The notes beneath the pieces are model-generated. The model was not told the origin of the DNA. It searched no databases and saw nothing but the letters and a program-made list of their open reading frames with translations. DNA of 64,000 nt, from positions 8,264,534 to 8,328,533 of the forward strand of contig NC_048546.1 in assembly GCF_902806685.2 (NCBI RefSeq), read 5' to 3'. Below, in pieces: positions 10,567 through 22,466 of the stretch; positions within the stretch are counted from its first letter, which is position 1; every line of letters begins with the position of its first letter. The translations under genes and the position numbers were made by a program. Origin of the DNA: Maniola hyperantus (lineage: Eukaryota; Arthropoda; Insecta; Lepidoptera; Nymphalidae).

Positions 10567-11392
10567 CACAACACAACTTAAAAAAATCACAACAATGTTT
10601 GAAAATATGAAATACCAAAATAAGTTGCCTTTATTGATATGGAAGTGTGCCAATATACAAAATATTCTCTGGAGAAAACTTTCTCTTACACCAAGCGAAT
10701 ATAAGTACCGGCCCACAAAATGCGGTGGCATCATATAATATCAAATAAGATGTGACTTCTATTTGTCAGGGCCACGTCATGGCAATGTTCACGTTCACTG
10801 TGTTTGTCTGGAATGTCTGGAATAGAGCAAAACGTCGGAAGATCTTCATTTTATTTGTCGGTTTAGCTTAGAGTAAGACTTTGTATGCAGTCTAGGAGAG
10901 TCGACAAACAATTAAAATAAGAAGTGTAGGTAACAGCTCTTTCGTTTATCTTGTGGTTATTTTGTTAGGTATTTTAATATTTAACAGTATTTTGAAAGTA
11001 TTTACCGTTTATGAAAAGTTTAGCACTAAAGTTGCAATTTAACAGAGTCGAGTGCCCTCCCGTATACCATTGTTGAAAAGTCATAAAAGTTCTAGAGCAG
11101 TTCTAATATAAAATTATATCAAAACTAATAATTGTGATATTACTGGCTAACTCCCAGCCCCCGGGCTACCTATAAAGATTAGTATAGTAGCTACTAGCTA
11201 GTAGGTAGTTTCTTTAGTACAAACAAAATCTACTTATATTGGAGGAGCAAATTTAAATGCAGAAAAAACTTTGTTTGTCATTTTTGTTCTTGGTTAGAAC
11301 TTTTTATTTTACAGAACACTGCCTGAACAGAACTTGCACTTCTTCGGTTATTTTTCTTTAGGTACAGATAATTTTGCAGTAATACTAACAGA

Positions 11393-11700
11393 TGATATCC
11401 TAGTGGTTATGAGTTTATGACATCGGTCTTCTATTCGCGAGATCGGGGTTTCGGTCCCGGGTAGGTACGCACTTCTATGTTTCGGGTTTGTGCGTTTTAA
11501 TTAATTAAATATCATTTGTTTTAACAGTGAAGGAAAACATCGTGAGAAAATCTGCATGACTAAGTGTTCTCTATAATTTTCTCCAGGTGTGAGAAGCCTG
11601 ACGATTGGAATTGAGCCAGCGTGGCAGAATAGGTGTCCTTTCTCATTCTGAGAGGACACGTGTATTCGGTGATGGGCTGGTAATGGTTTTATCATGATGT
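11393..11700 (+). mobile_element. SINE family S1, near full-length with tRNA-like head
   Basis: The head reads ATCCTAGTGGTTATGAG (A-box-like) and GGGGTTTCGGTCCCGGGTA (B-box-like, with an extra base relative to GGTTCGATCCC), which form an internal RNA polymerase III promoter type. The body follows with AACAGTGAAGGAAAACATCGTG and AGGTGTGAGAAGCC and ends at ATGGGCTGGTAATGGTTTTA. It is the same family as 10321 and 31300, in opposite orientation. Confidence 0.7.
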
Positions 11701-11769
11701 TTCTTTAGTCGAGATCTTTCAATTTTCGACAAGATGGCGTGGTGTATTGTTACATATTGTACCTTTTTG

Positions 11770-11902
11770 TGATTTGAAAAGAGCAACTGCTGAGTTTCCA
11801 GCCGGCTCTTCTCATTAGAATCTGAATTTCAAACTGGTGGTCACAGACGTAAGAGACACTATAGTTGTCCAACTTGAAATAAATAAATTTCGATTTTGAT
11901 GC
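11770..11902 (+). mobile_element. LINE 3' tail fragment
   Basis: TTGAAAAGAGCAACTGCTGAG, GGCTCTTCTC and the closing AACTTGAAATAAATAAATTTCGATTTTGA are the usual 3' end of a lepidopteran non-LTR element. Related fragments are at 29727 (reverse), 34960 and 48190. Confidence 0.6.
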
Positions 11903-11904
11903 AG

Positions 11905-12732
11905 ATGAATACAGTCAACCATCAAGAATGTGGATAATATACTTAGGTATGTCCTATTTGTATACAGAAATATCTACCTACCTACTAAGCACAGATAACT
12001 TAGAATTTATGATTCTATGTTGTAGACAAATGAACATCACAAGTTTTCGCATTCACCGTTATGACCACAATCATTATACGGGTAAAGTACGAGTAGGTGT
12101 TATGCTCACAAGCGCCTGAATGATTGCTCTCATTATATTACTCAGTCACACAAACCCTAAGCATACGTGACGCACAGACAGATTTATTGCTGAAAATGGG
12201 ACCGCTTTAACGAATTATTACGATTTAATTACAAGTTGCGGCCTGCAATTTATAAACTCTTGTGGGTAATTTTCGTAATATTTTTACTCGTAATATGTGA
12301 GCTGTATGTCTGACAAATGCCGACAATGCTTGAGTTTCAACGCTTCCTGAAGAGGTAAGTGGTTTTGTGATTAGTTTTGGTTCTTTCATAGCGATGCGTG
12401 TCGGAAATAGCACACCCTCCATACTCCTTCAAACGAACTGATTTATTTACCTGTTACTACCACCGAAGCACCGGCCTGTCCACACACTATTTGTGTATGT
12501 GGATAATTATTGTAGTGGGACTGAGCGGGAATCGAGCGGGGCAAGGATAGAGGATTTTTTAAGTAATTACGTATTATTATAATTACTAGGTCAGGACTAG
12601 ACATATTTTATTTCAGCAATTAAGTAAGTGACATAATATTTTAAGCTAGAAATATTTTTGATGTTTTCTTCTTGAAGAGGAGAACCATTAGGGCTATCTG
12701 CACCTTGGACGCTGCTGCGGGAAAAAGAGATC
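11905..12732. other. No gene seen
   Basis: AT-rich, no domain-bearing frame; nothing recognisable apart from short frames on both strands. Confidence 0.5.
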
Positions 12733-12942
12733 GGCGGGGTGATTACGTAAAACCTTGCAGTAGCGACAGCAACGCGACAGCAGTAGCAATGCGAAATTTC
12801 ATTTGCTGTCTCTCTTCTCCTTCTTCTTATTTTGCTTTGTGGCTATTACTGTCTCTCTCTAGCCGGACGTTTGACAGCAATGATCGCGAGATTTACGCCT
12901 GTCACAAGCCTGTCGCGAGATAATACGCAATCACCTCGCGGG
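12733..12942. mobile_element. Candidate MITE with GGTGATTACGTA ends
   Basis: Left end GGCGGGGTGATTACGTAA and right end TACGCAATCACCTCGCGG are inverted near-copies. The interior is GC-rich with ACAGCAACGCGACAGCAG. Frames predicted across it are not genes. Confidence 0.5.
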
Positions 12943-13837
12943 TACTCTTCCCGTACCATTGGTGGTAATTGTTTAGCTACGATGTTCTTCTACGGCCAGG
13001 TGGTCTTCTGCCGGCTACTTTTCCCTGTATAATGAGCTGAAGGAGGTCGTATTTGCTATTTCTCATAATTTGGTCGAAGTACTCCAACTTACGCACTTTT
13101 CGGTCTCCAGGATTTCAAGATCTTTGCTTAGCCTTTGTAGTACAGTTGCATTTTTGACACGCTGTACCCAAGAGATTCTCAACATTCTGTACAAAATAAA
13201 AACACCAGTATAAAAAGTTCTTCTTGATCTGAGTTTAGTTTTCGCAGCAAACATCACATATTATCTTCAAAGTCGCTAGCAGAGCCGTCGGAGCATGCAA
13301 GGATTATTTAAATTGAGGAAAGGTTACGTTTGCGAAGCCCTCAATTTTCTCAGAGTGCTTGCCGAGGTTTTAATAAACTCTCGAGGATGCGTACATAATA
13401 AAGTAATCGAATTTTGGTCGTTGAATTTGCCTAATTATATTCAAATCATTGCCGGTACTTACTTTCATATTTTTGTAGAAGTTTACAGTAGATTACTCAT
13501 TCGCGAGGCAGCTTTATGTTCTCATATTATGGTATATTTATAGATGTAATGGTTTGGTACTTTAACAGCCTCCCTGATGCAGTGGTGAGCCTAGTATTTG
13601 GTTTTGTGGGAGGCTTCGGCCGTAGCTAGTTGCCATATACCAACAACGAGGTGCAGCCAAGCGATTTAGCGTTCCGGTACTATGCCGCGTAGAATTCGAG
13701 TCACACTATTCATTTTTAGGAACTCTGGATTTTTTATTTCACAGTTTGAGTACAGATGAACAGATGTTCATCAGAAACTAAGGGTTCATATAGTTTTACT
13801 GTGGGACCCTAAAAAGGTGTTAAAAATAGCATCGAAA

Positions 13838-14164
13838 TCCATACTTCATTATAATATTTTAAATGTGAAAGTTTGTCTGTCTTTCTATCTGCTTGTCTGC
13901 CTGTCTGCTAGCTTTTTACGACTCAATAGTTTAACCGGTTATATAGGTATGTCTCACATCCCGGGGACGGACATAGGCTATATTTCATCCCGAAAAATCA
14001 AAGAGTTCCCATGAGATTCTTAAAAGCTCATCCATTTAACAGCTAGCTTGCGTTTCGGAAATGGACATAGACAACTTTTTATCCCGGAAAATTAAAGAGT
14101 CCCCATGGAATTTTTCAATCCTAAATCAAGTATATACTCGAACGCAGTCGCGGGCATCATCTAG
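13838..14164 (+). mobile_element. Helitron-like GTCT family, copy with duplicated body
   Basis: Starts TCCATACTTCATTATAATATT, has (GTCT)n variants, and contains the GGACATAG...CCCGGAAAATTAAAGAGTCCCC segment twice (near 13970 and 14060). Ends GCGGGCATCATCTAG at 14161-14164. Confidence 0.75.
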
Positions 14165-14576
14165 AAATTGATATATTAGTTTTGTCAATGATGTTACTAA
14201 GACAATTTCAAGCCTAGTGTAGATTTATCTGCCCGTTTTACCGCCGCGCCGGGTCGGAAATTAGTGTTGATAAATGTGAGCACCGCCAACAATCTCTACG
14301 TGCCAGATCGCGGAAACAGACATTTTCGAGGCTGCAGCACATAAATCGTGATACAAACATCCAGCTCCCAGTTCCCGTCCCCATACAAGTTTAATGGCGT
14401 GTCGAATCGCTGTGAGTAAATACGAGAAGAGCGACGCGTAATATACTTGTACAAAAGTTCTAGTATTTATTTTTTACGATGTCTTTTCATACGTTTCAGT
14501 CTTCGCAACACAGCTTGCTGACGGTAGGTATATAACCAGGTTTTGGATGTTTATCGTTATACATAACTAGCTTATG

Positions 14577-14747
14577 CTCGCAACTTCGTCCACGTGGACT
14601 ACACAAATTTCAAACCCCTATTTCATCCCCTTACGGGTTGCATAATAGCTATCTGCATGCCAAATTTCAGCCCAATCCGTCTAGTAGTTTGAGCTGTACG
14701 TTGATAGATCAGTCAGTCAGTCACCTTTTCCCTAACATATATTTAGA
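14577..14747 (-). mobile_element. Helitron-like GACT family, reverse copy
   Basis: CTAGCTTATGCTCGCAACTTC, CATGCCAAATTTCAGCCC and (AGTC)n then TATATTTAGA. About 25 bp shorter than copy 1, with a deletion around the GGGTTGCATAATAG junction. Confidence 0.7.
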
Positions 14748-14836
14748 TATACCTCTGAATAGCGCTTGAGAACTTGAGAAGAAAGCCGTCCTGATAAGTG
14801 CGGTCTTGATAAGGAGAGATCTCTATATCACTAGGT

Positions 14837-15216
14837 ACCCATATTATTATACTTAAATGCGAAAGTGTTTGTTTGTTGTTATCCTGCAATCAAGCCGCAA
14901 TAGTCAATCTGATTTTTCGCGTGGGCAGACTTGGAAAGTGATTTAAACTACTTTTTATACCTACTGGAAAATGAAAGAGTTCCCATGGGATATTTAAGTG
15001 GGTTGAATCCACGCAGACACAGTCTATATCGAACTCTCTGTCTGTTAGCTTTTCATGGCCCATCCGTTTAACAGATTTAGAGCAAACTTGGTAGGTATCT
15101 ACATTATGCAAACGGATAAAGACTACCTTAGTACTTTCTATACAAGAAGATCAAAATGTTGCAGTGGGATTTTTTAAAACGTAAAATCAAGCAATTAAAG
15201 TGACGGGCATAATTTA
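14837..15216 (+). mobile_element. Two joined, decayed Helitron-like GTCT copies
   Basis: 14837-15020 has ATATTATTATACTTAAATGCG, GTTTGTTTGTTG and AAAGAGTTCCCATGGG. 15040-15216 continues with CTGTCTGTTAGCTTTTCATGG, GGATAAAGACTACC and GACGGGCATAATTTAG. It is probably a composite of the two subtypes. Confidence 0.55.
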
Positions 15217-15219
15217 GCG

Positions 15220-17575
15220 ATTAATAAAACTCAGGCCTTCAAGTCATTCAACTTGCGTGTCAACAGTAGGTACCTACTTATTGGAATATATTATATTAGC
15301 AGCGAGTGTTAGGTTCCTAAGTTCTTTTGATCAATTTTTACTTACCTGCCTTGAAATTAGTGCACTTCATACGCTAGTACGCCGCGCCAACGCGCCTTTA
15401 ATTTGTAGGTAGCCAGGTGAAATTTTCACGGAAGCTTAACAGATTACAGCTCGGTTAAGTCACTGGTCCAACGAACTAGCCGATTTTGGTTTCTTTTTAT
15501 TAGCGAAGGATAAAACATAGAATCATTCCGTACGCTCCATTATGGACGAAAACTTTTGAAAGCTTGGTTCGATTCACGGCTCACGCTAATATGAATGGCT
15601 GAAGTTACTTGTTTAACAGGATGTGAGTTTGTGGCCTCTATTTTGGAATACAATTGTTAGAAACGCGTTTTCTATGTTTAATCCTTCGCTGCATTCCATT
15701 AGGTACTTCAATTAAATTCTGTAAGTATTTTTAAGTTTAAAGTGTACAAATTAAAATCGTTAACTGTGTAAACTAACGTGATAGGAATGCTATCGAAATA
15801 TAGCGCCTTTTTATTTTTCTTAACCAATGAATTTGCCAAACCATTTTTGGCGGCAAGCCAACTTTTACACAAAGCCGCAATCTGATCTCTGAAATTCCTT
15901 TGAGATTAAACACTGTGGTTCCAAAATGAAAAGAGAACTGACCAAAGAGTTCTTATATTATTTTTCACATTTTATAGGCGAGTAGATACAAGTACCTACG
16001 TTATATTAAAAAACACTGGTATGACCTACTTGCTTTACGAGTACTTAGCTAACGTTTACACAACTCATACTCTGGGTTTCCATGCGGAATTATGATAATA
16101 ATATTTTTATGGATGACCGGCTTCAAAGGACTCGTATCAGCAATCTCTGTTTAAATTTCAAAGGCCTGTGTGAAAATTCCCAAGTGGAAAATGTGACACC
16201 GGAGTTAATGGAACGCCAAATTGTCACAAAAGTGCGCTGACAATTTTGTAAGCAATTGTTGCTCGACAACACGTATGGATCAATCTGAAGCAATCTGGCA
16301 TAACATTGTTTAAATTTTCAGGTATTGCCGGATATTGTAGTAAATTGCTTCATGTGTTAGTGACAATTGACTAAATTTGATGTAATTGAAGAATTTAAAT
16401 TGCCCGTGTAAGCGTACCTCTCTACTCCATCCATTTGTATTACGTTATATTTTGATTGAATTCTGCAAGAATTCTGTATACAAAGTACAAACATTAGAGC
16501 ATCGCACCACAGTTTTCGCGTACCTACTCACGTTGTAATTCTATGAAAGTGCATCGGGTATTCGAGCGTAAAGCACTCTGCCCTAATTTTATCCAATTTC
16601 AATGAAAACAAATCCATTTGGCCTCTTACGACACTTTGTGGGGCAACTTTGTTCGGATAAAATTTCATTACCCGCTTTTGTATTTTGTCACGCCACTAAA
16701 GCACATTTTGTCGTTTTGTCATAATACGAGTAGAACATTAGTTACTACTTAGATTAAGGAACTTATAGGCAGTTATAGTCCACGCCAATTAAATAGTCCT
16801 TCTTGAAGTTAGCCGCAAAACGCGTCGCAATAGCATTTTTAAGGCACCAGTGGGGCACGCGAGGGACCGGAACACACCAGCCCACGCGCTGCGCCGCACC
16901 CCGCGTTCATCATCTGCATTAGTGTGAGTGCTACATCCGTACACAGTACCTACACGAGCGCGTGGTACAATACCAGCACGAGCTCGCACTCGCATCGTAG
17001 GTAAGACGCGTATATTTAACTGCTGGAAACTCCTACAATGTTGTCAAAATGTATACTTACCTTCAATTCAAACGAAAGATCAATCAACATATTGATCACG
17101 CCATCTTAAGCTGCGTCTACGACAACAAATGTCTGTAGTAATTAAAATTAGTTTTCGTTTGTTTACATAGCATTATTGGAAATAAAAAACTAATAGGTAC
17201 TTACAAATACTAAACTTTTAACAATAAAATTAATAATTTTCGCTAAAATAGCAAAACATTTGTAATTATTATTCTAAAGATTTAATTTTGTCACGAATAC
17301 AAGACAGTTTAGTAATTTTTGGTGCTTTCTTTTTCTCAGTACCTACCATCTAAATACCATAAGCGGTATGGCCAGCTTGGAAAGTGAAAACGCAACTTTA
17401 CAATAATATTTTGCAACCCGAGCACAATTAGTGCGACACATCTTTTATCAATAAAAAAGCTGTGAGAAAGCGTTGTCGCAGTGCTGCTGGTTTTTAGAAA
17501 TACGCATTTCCTACCCGGCATGTTAATTATTGCTCAGTGTAATTTTTCTATCTAGTTTGTTAACACGTTATTAAA
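15220..17575. other. Long stretch with no gene or clear repeat
   Basis: Moderately AT-rich, with a GC-rich patch at 16840-16990 that contains many CG steps but no convincing frame (a reverse 68-codon frame there has no recognisable domain). This is among the most repeat-poor parts of the window. Confidence 0.5.
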
Positions 17576-17578
17576 ATA

Positions 17579-17762
17579 CTAGGTGATGCCCGCGACTTCG
17601 TCTGCGTGGTGTTTTAAAATCCCGTGGGAATTCTTTTATTTTCCGGGATAAAAAGTAGCCTATGTCCTTCCCCGGGATGTAAGCTACCTCTGTACCAAAT
17701 TTCATCAAAATCGGTTAAACAGACAGACAGACACACTTTCGCATTAATTATAATATAAGTAT
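17579..17762 (-). mobile_element. Helitron-like GTCT family, reverse copy
   Basis: CTAGGTGATGCCCGCGACTTC, CCCGTGGGAATTC, CCTTCCCCGGGATGTAAGC, then (CAGA)n and CACTTTCGCATTAATTATAAT. Confidence 0.75.
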
Positions 17763-17821
17763 TGATTATCAAGGATAGTTAATAAAATAATAAGCATTTT
17801 TTTAAAGAATATTAGCCATGC

Positions 17822-17968
17822 TTATCATGACTATTCCCCTTTCCCCTTCAACTAACCGTAAAGCTTATGCTAGGAGTAGGTACGACAATAGTGCAAAGGG
17901 TGGGGTTTGAACCGCCGACTATTCGGAATTCAGTCCGCTCCTCAACCGTTGAGCTATTGAGGCTTGCA
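17822..17968 (-). mobile_element. tRNA-derived SINE family S2, reverse copy
   Basis: On the reverse strand the head reads GCCTCAATAGCTCAACGGTTGAGG (A-box-like) and GGCGGTTCAAACCCCACC (B-box). The body has CTATTGTCGTACCTACTCC and AGGGGAAAGGGGAATAG and ends CATGGCTAATATTC before an A-rich tail. I recognise this as a common lepidopteran SINE. Confidence 0.75.
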
Positions 17969-18486
17969 GTCATATTGCGTTAACGTCACTTGAGTCGAAA
18001 ATAAAAATAGTTTTCAAGAGGAGCTTTATAAAGCGTACATTGTCTGTTGTATGAACGCAGTAAGCTGTACGAATTCTGAATTTCTACGTCTTCATATTTT
18101 AAGCTCAAAATAATAAATTCAGGGAACTCTGCGAGATGCAGTTAAAAAGAAAATAAAGGAACATGAGAACAGTAAGAGCCTGCAAACAAGATTTTATTCC
18201 TTCTTCGAGAACGTCTTATTTTGCTAGTACCTACCTACCTACATGACCGTCGCAAAGTGATTCGCGCGGCGAAACGCGCTGTTTCTATGACCAGGGTGAG
18301 TGTGATGATCTTTCTTTACTTTGGGCTGGTTTCCGCACTTAAAGGTAAGTGATAATATCAGTGCTCCAAGTTCAAGCTCGGAATTGGGATAACTTGAAAG
18401 GGGTTGGGCAGTTTAATTAAACCCATAGACAGTCGCTTCAGTACTGAGTTAACATACATGTCACCAATTTCGTCACTGGCAGTAAG

Positions 18487-18560
18487 CGAGACCGTGGCCG
18501 AGTGGTCAAGGCATCGGGCGCGACCCAGAAGATGCAGGTTCGATTCCTGCCGGTTACGCA
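18487..18560 (+). pseudogene. tRNA-like sequence (SINE head or tRNA pseudogene)
   Basis: Acceptor-like GAGACCG pairs with CGGTTAC at six of seven positions (one G-T). The D-arm TGGCCGAGTGGTCAAGGC and T-arm GCAGGTTCGATTCCTGC are intact. The anticodon arm is poor: the loop reads CGCGACC without the invariant U33, and the stem has a mismatch. A four-base variable loop does not suit tRNA-Ser or tRNA-Leu despite the D-arm. It is best read as tRNA-derived and non-functional. Confidence 0.55.
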
Positions 18561-18699
18561 ATTTTTGATATGTATTTAAAATTATTTAGTAATTTCCTTA
18601 AAGTGTAGGTAAACACTAAAAAAAATATAAAACCATAGATATGCCGAACCGATTTCTGTGCGGGATTGTTTACCAGAACGCTTAAGCGCTTGGTGGAAA

Positions 18700-18841
18700 A
18701 TCTTTAGCAGTATAGATACGACACCGCCTTCCACGAGATCAGATCAGAGACAGTTTAGAAAGTACCCCTGCCAGGGGCCGAACCCGGGACCTCCCACACA
18801 TAAGACAAGCGCTCAACACAGCGCCAGGTCTCGGTGGTCGT
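18700..18841 (-). mobile_element. tRNA-derived SINE family S3, reverse copy
   Basis: On the reverse strand: ACCACCGAGACCTGGCGCTG, GAGCGCTTGTCTTATGTG and B-box-like CCCGGGTTCGGCCCCTGG, then GGGGTACTTTC. A 61-codon frame over it is not a gene. Confidence 0.6.
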
Positions 18842-19322
18842 AAGTTACCAAGAAGACGCTTAACTGATTTGCGGCTTTTAATACTATATCAGATAATTTT
18901 TAAAAATTGGAAAAGCAACCCAATAGAGAATTTACTAAAACAGACTACCTACTAAATTAAAATTTTGTCCTATATAAAGCAACTGTAGGCAACTGTATTT
19001 AAAGAAAATATGATTTTAATTTTATTTCTGTTATTTAGGAGATATAGTTTCTTCGAAAGTACGAACGGACCCTATCGGATGAAAGCTTACATTTATTTAG
19101 GCTTACTAAGGCTCAAGTGTAACTTTTCAAGTTAACGTAACCTAAAGGTACGATCTGTCATTTAGTATGGACGGAAAAGTTTTCGGTCGCCTTAATATCT
19201 TTTCCTACTAAAAACAGATTTACCCACAGTTAAAATTATCAAGAAAAAAGTACACTCGGGCCTCTGGGCTTGCATTAGGTTTTAATGTTATAACAAAAGT
19301 GACATGAAGGCATAAAGATAGA

Positions 19323-19490
19323 CTGCTTGTACCCAGAATCAAACTTACTTTATATGGACAAAATGCATTTTGTATGGCGATTCAAATATTCAATAATCTA
19401 CCAACGGCCATGGAAGAAATGACACTTCCTAAATTTAAACGGAAGCTACACGAGTGGTTATTATTTCATAGTTTTTACTCGGTTAATTGA
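19323..19490 (+). pseudogene. LINE ORF2 C-terminus, Jockey/CR1-like
   Basis: Fifty-five codons plus TGA encode LLVPRIKLTLYGQNAFC, FNNLPTAMEEM and LPKFKRKLHEWLL. This is the conserved C-terminal tail of non-LTR reverse transcriptases, where xxNxLP followed by FKRxLxxWL is standard. The frame upstream has a TGA at 19305-19307, probably a decayed CGA. The tail up to about 20060 is AT-rich and holds an inserted MITE. It is a dead fragment from a 5'-truncated insertion. Confidence 0.7.
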
Positions 19491-19816
19491 CTTCTTAAAC
19501 TTCAAAGAATGATAATTTGGCGGATAAAGTGTTTGTTGTTAACAATTACTAATCTAAGTACTATAACTAATAATAATTTTAATGACAGCATGTTGACATA
19601 CTTTTTTCCACTTTTGATGTCTGTTTACATAATATTTTATTAATTTTAATAATTGACATTTTGTAATCGCTATATTTTATTTTGTTTCGTACTTAATATT
19701 CTCCTTTAAATACTAATTATTGATGACTTATTTAAATTAGGTATAATATATTATTGACATTATTGTACTTAATAACATTGTACGCCATACTTGGTAATAC
19801 ACTGTGGCTAATTCCG

Positions 19817-19951
19817 TTGTACACAAACTCTAAAGTAAACTAAAATGGCGCGTCTAAATCTATTGCTATCCCTTTCATAATGTTGCTTGCGGAAAAGGAT
19901 AGCACTATATTTAGACTTCTTAATTTAGTTTAGTTTAGAGATTGTGTACAA
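19817..19951. mobile_element. Palindromic MITE (TTGTACACAA ends) inside LINE tail
   Basis: Left TTGTACACAAACTCTAAAGT with ...TCTAAATC and GCTATCCCTTTC is mirrored by GAAAAGGATAGC, ATTTAGA and AGAGATTGTGTACAA on the right. It interrupts the LINE 3' region. Confidence 0.65.
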
Positions 19952-20204
19952 GAGAATCGTCCCCAAGTTTCCAAAAAAATATTGTAACACCACTTCACGT
20001 GTATTTTTTGCAATAAAAAATTATGAATTATGAAGATTCAAATAAATTAATATAATAATGATTTTCAATTATTTATTTATTTAATTTAATTTTCCTTTCG
20101 ATGAACTCTTCTTAATTCAAAAATTACTTTCTCTCAGTAGACTAGCACTTTAATATTTGAACGAGTAGGTATAAGAGGATAAAAATATTACATAAAATGA
20201 TTTC

Positions 20205-20385
20205 CACATTGGGCAGATCGGCGAACGCCTCTCAATAGCTCTCTGCTGGGCTCGTGTCGAGTCGAGAGTCTCGTCTCCATTGTCCAGAGACAAAGAGCTT
20301 ATAATCTGGAGCGACAAATTTTTAAACGTTTTCCTGAAATGCTTCCTTTGTGTAGGTCAACAGAGATTAGGCGACGTATATACCG
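20205..20385 (+). repeat. Dispersed repeat, paired with inverted copy at 45035-45200
   Basis: Shares CGACAAATTTTTAAACG, TTCCTTTGTGTAGGTCAACA and GAGATTA with the reverse copy. GAGTCGAGAGTCTC and GTCTCCATTGTCC lie within. No ends determined. Confidence 0.5.
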
Positions 20386-20628
20386 AACGAAGGGGCAAGT
20401 GGATGGCTACACAATACGTATAGTCCGCGACAGGTTGTGAACGTCATTATTCATCTACCGTACAGCATGACGTTCTTCATATAACGGATTGTGACGTCAT
20501 TATTCACCTTCCGAACACGTCTTCGATTCAATTATAAAAGAGTATACCCTTATAACCACATTATCGTGACTGGCGCCTATACCAACACTTCAACTTTTGA
20601 ATTTTGTATACCTACCTATATACGTTAG

Positions 20629-20811
20629 GGTCCCAAGGTGCTGGAGTGGCGCCCTCGCACCGGAAAGCGCAGCGTTGAAAGACCCCCACCAGGTGGACGG
20701 ATAACATCAGACGAGGCGCAAGGAGCCGCTGGATTCAGGCGGCGCAAGACCGTGGCGTGAGGATGTCCCTACAAGAGACCTATGTCCTGCAGTGGACCTC
20801 TATCCGACCTA
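20629..20811 (+). pseudogene. RTE-type LINE ORF C-terminus, frameshifted
   Basis: The first frame gives GPKVLEWRPRTGKRSVERPP. After a single-base frame change near 20688 it continues as RWTDNIRRGARSRWIQAAQ and DRGVRMSLQETYVLQWTSI. This is the well-known RTE C-terminal signature (GRPPxRWxDDI ... W). A second, intact-frame fragment lies reversed at 35188-35337. Confidence 0.75.
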
Positions 20812-20895
20812 GTCGTACCTATCCGATAGGTTTGGATTTTCTATAATCCAAAAAAAGCTGCAGTAAGTATTTTTCAATTGTCTGTTTAGTACTTA

Positions 20896-21140
20896 TCTAT
20901 ATATATATATATATATAAATATATATATGTATAAAAGGAGAAGGTGACTGACTGACTGACTGATCTATCAACGCACAGCTCAAACCACTGGATGGATCGG
21001 GATGAAATTTGGCATGCAGATAGCTATTATGACGTAGGCCTCCGCTAAGAAAGGATTTTTGAAAATTCCACCCCTAAGGGGATAAATAGGGGTTTGAAAT
21101 TTGTGTAGTCCATGCGGACGAAGTCGCGAGCATAAGCTAG
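20896..21140 (+). mobile_element. Helitron-like GACT family with (AT)n expansion
   Basis: TCTATATATATAT... expands the family's 5' TATA stretch, then GTATAAAAGGAGAAGGTGACTG, and the end GCGAGCATAAGCTAG at 21137-21140. Confidence 0.75.
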
Positions 21141-21606
21141 TTATTCCTTTATTTAAATATAGCTTTTCGTTAAAAGACAGTTAGGAAGGTTAATATCAAG
21201 TAACAAATTAATGAGGGCGAGTATTATTTTCCTCCTTTTTGCCGAGTATGAGATGAGTTTGTCGAAAAACATCAGGTCAATATCCGGATGAAGGACAAAA
21301 TTGAGATCATATTAAGAGTTATCTCATTCATTATAATGTTATTATGAACTTCTTGTGTTGATTTAAAACGTATTTTTGAGCATAATATTATTATCTAGCA
21401 CCTACTAAAGATTCACAGACCCTAGCCTTCTAGAATAATTTTCTTTAGAAGAGTATGCAGTTGTTTTTTCAGTTCTTTAGGTATAGGAATTGTACCATCA
21501 TTATCCCTATACCATCAGCTCATACCCCAGAAAAGGTTACAAAATACAGGCAACTCTATTTCTAAATATTTGGTTCAAGTTCTAGAAACAGAATAGTAAG
21601 TATTAC

Positions 21607-21716
21607 CATAGTCCGCGACAGATTGAGAGGGAAATCGGGATATGGCGACGCGCCGCACACTCGCATAGTCCCCCGCCTCATACCTCGATTGCCATCTCGC
21701 CCTGTCGCGAACTATA
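21607..21716. mobile_element. MITE family M2 (ends TATAGTCCGCGACAGG), short copy
   Basis: ATAGTCCGCGACAGATTGAGA at left and CTCGCCCTGTCGCGAACTAT at right. Longer copies at 33696 and 40968; an isolated left end lies at 20419-20445. Confidence 0.7.
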
Positions 21717-22146
21717 CCTCTATGTCAATAGAGACAACTCATTGACAATTATACATAAGCAGTTGGAATCAGATTAAATCTCATATAGATAAGAGAAAAA
21801 ATATAGAAAGAGACAAAATATTACACTCGTATATGCAAGTAGATATATAAATACTTTTATATCCAGTGAAAAATATCCTCAAATAACAGTACCTAATGGT
21901 GTCATCTATTTCCCTGTTTTGCGCTGCACAATACGAAATGAGCTTCTCTGGAGAAAAACATCATGGCAATATCTGCTTTATTATAAGACTAGGACAATCA
22001 TTCATGAGTTATAATACCTATGTGACTGATTAGGGATTTGATTATATTAGTGATTACATAGGTTGAACATGTCATGTAAAAAACTGGTAAATAACATTAA
22101 AAAAAAATGGTACTTAGTGGGGACTGCCGACAATACCTAATGAAGT

Positions 22147-22149
<3 letters not shown>

Positions 22150-22183
<34 letters not shown>
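22150..22183. repeat. (GA)n microsatellite
   Basis: About 17 uninterrupted GA units. It adjoins a dispersed repeat (22185-22260: TTATTTTATAAAAGCTGAAAG, TTTCTCTGC, TGTCCCCAACAC) whose inverted copy is at 24160-24247. Confidence 0.9.
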
Positions 22184-22185
<2 letters not shown>

Positions 22186-22390
22186 GTTATTTTATAAAAG
22201 CTGAAAGTTTCTCTGCATGTTGTCCCCAACACAGGCAGTAACGATCAGCGACTATGGATCATGGTGACTTAGGGAGATAACAGGTAATAAAGGTGTAAAA
22301 AAATCTTTAGTCAAAGTATAATTTTTTTTTTAATGTTTTCTTCAGAATAGTATTATAAATCACGTTATGCATTGCCAGACACTTAGTGTA

Positions 22391-22466
22391 GTGGCAACCC
22401 CTGCCAGACGCCCTTAAACTTAAACAATTTATTTAACTTTGAGAGCGTCTGGCAGGGAGTTGCCAC
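22391..22466. mobile_element. Foldback element with 21-bp arms
   Basis: GTGGCAACCCCTGCCAGACGC at the left is mirrored by GCGTCTGGCAGGGAGTTGCCAC at the right, with one extra base. The loop is 33 bases and AT-rich. Confidence 0.65.

Noticed and set aside
18487..18560. Functional tRNA-Ser (anticodon CGA)
   Set aside because: Lacks U33, has a weak anticodon stem and a four-base variable loop, whereas tRNA-Ser needs a long variable arm.
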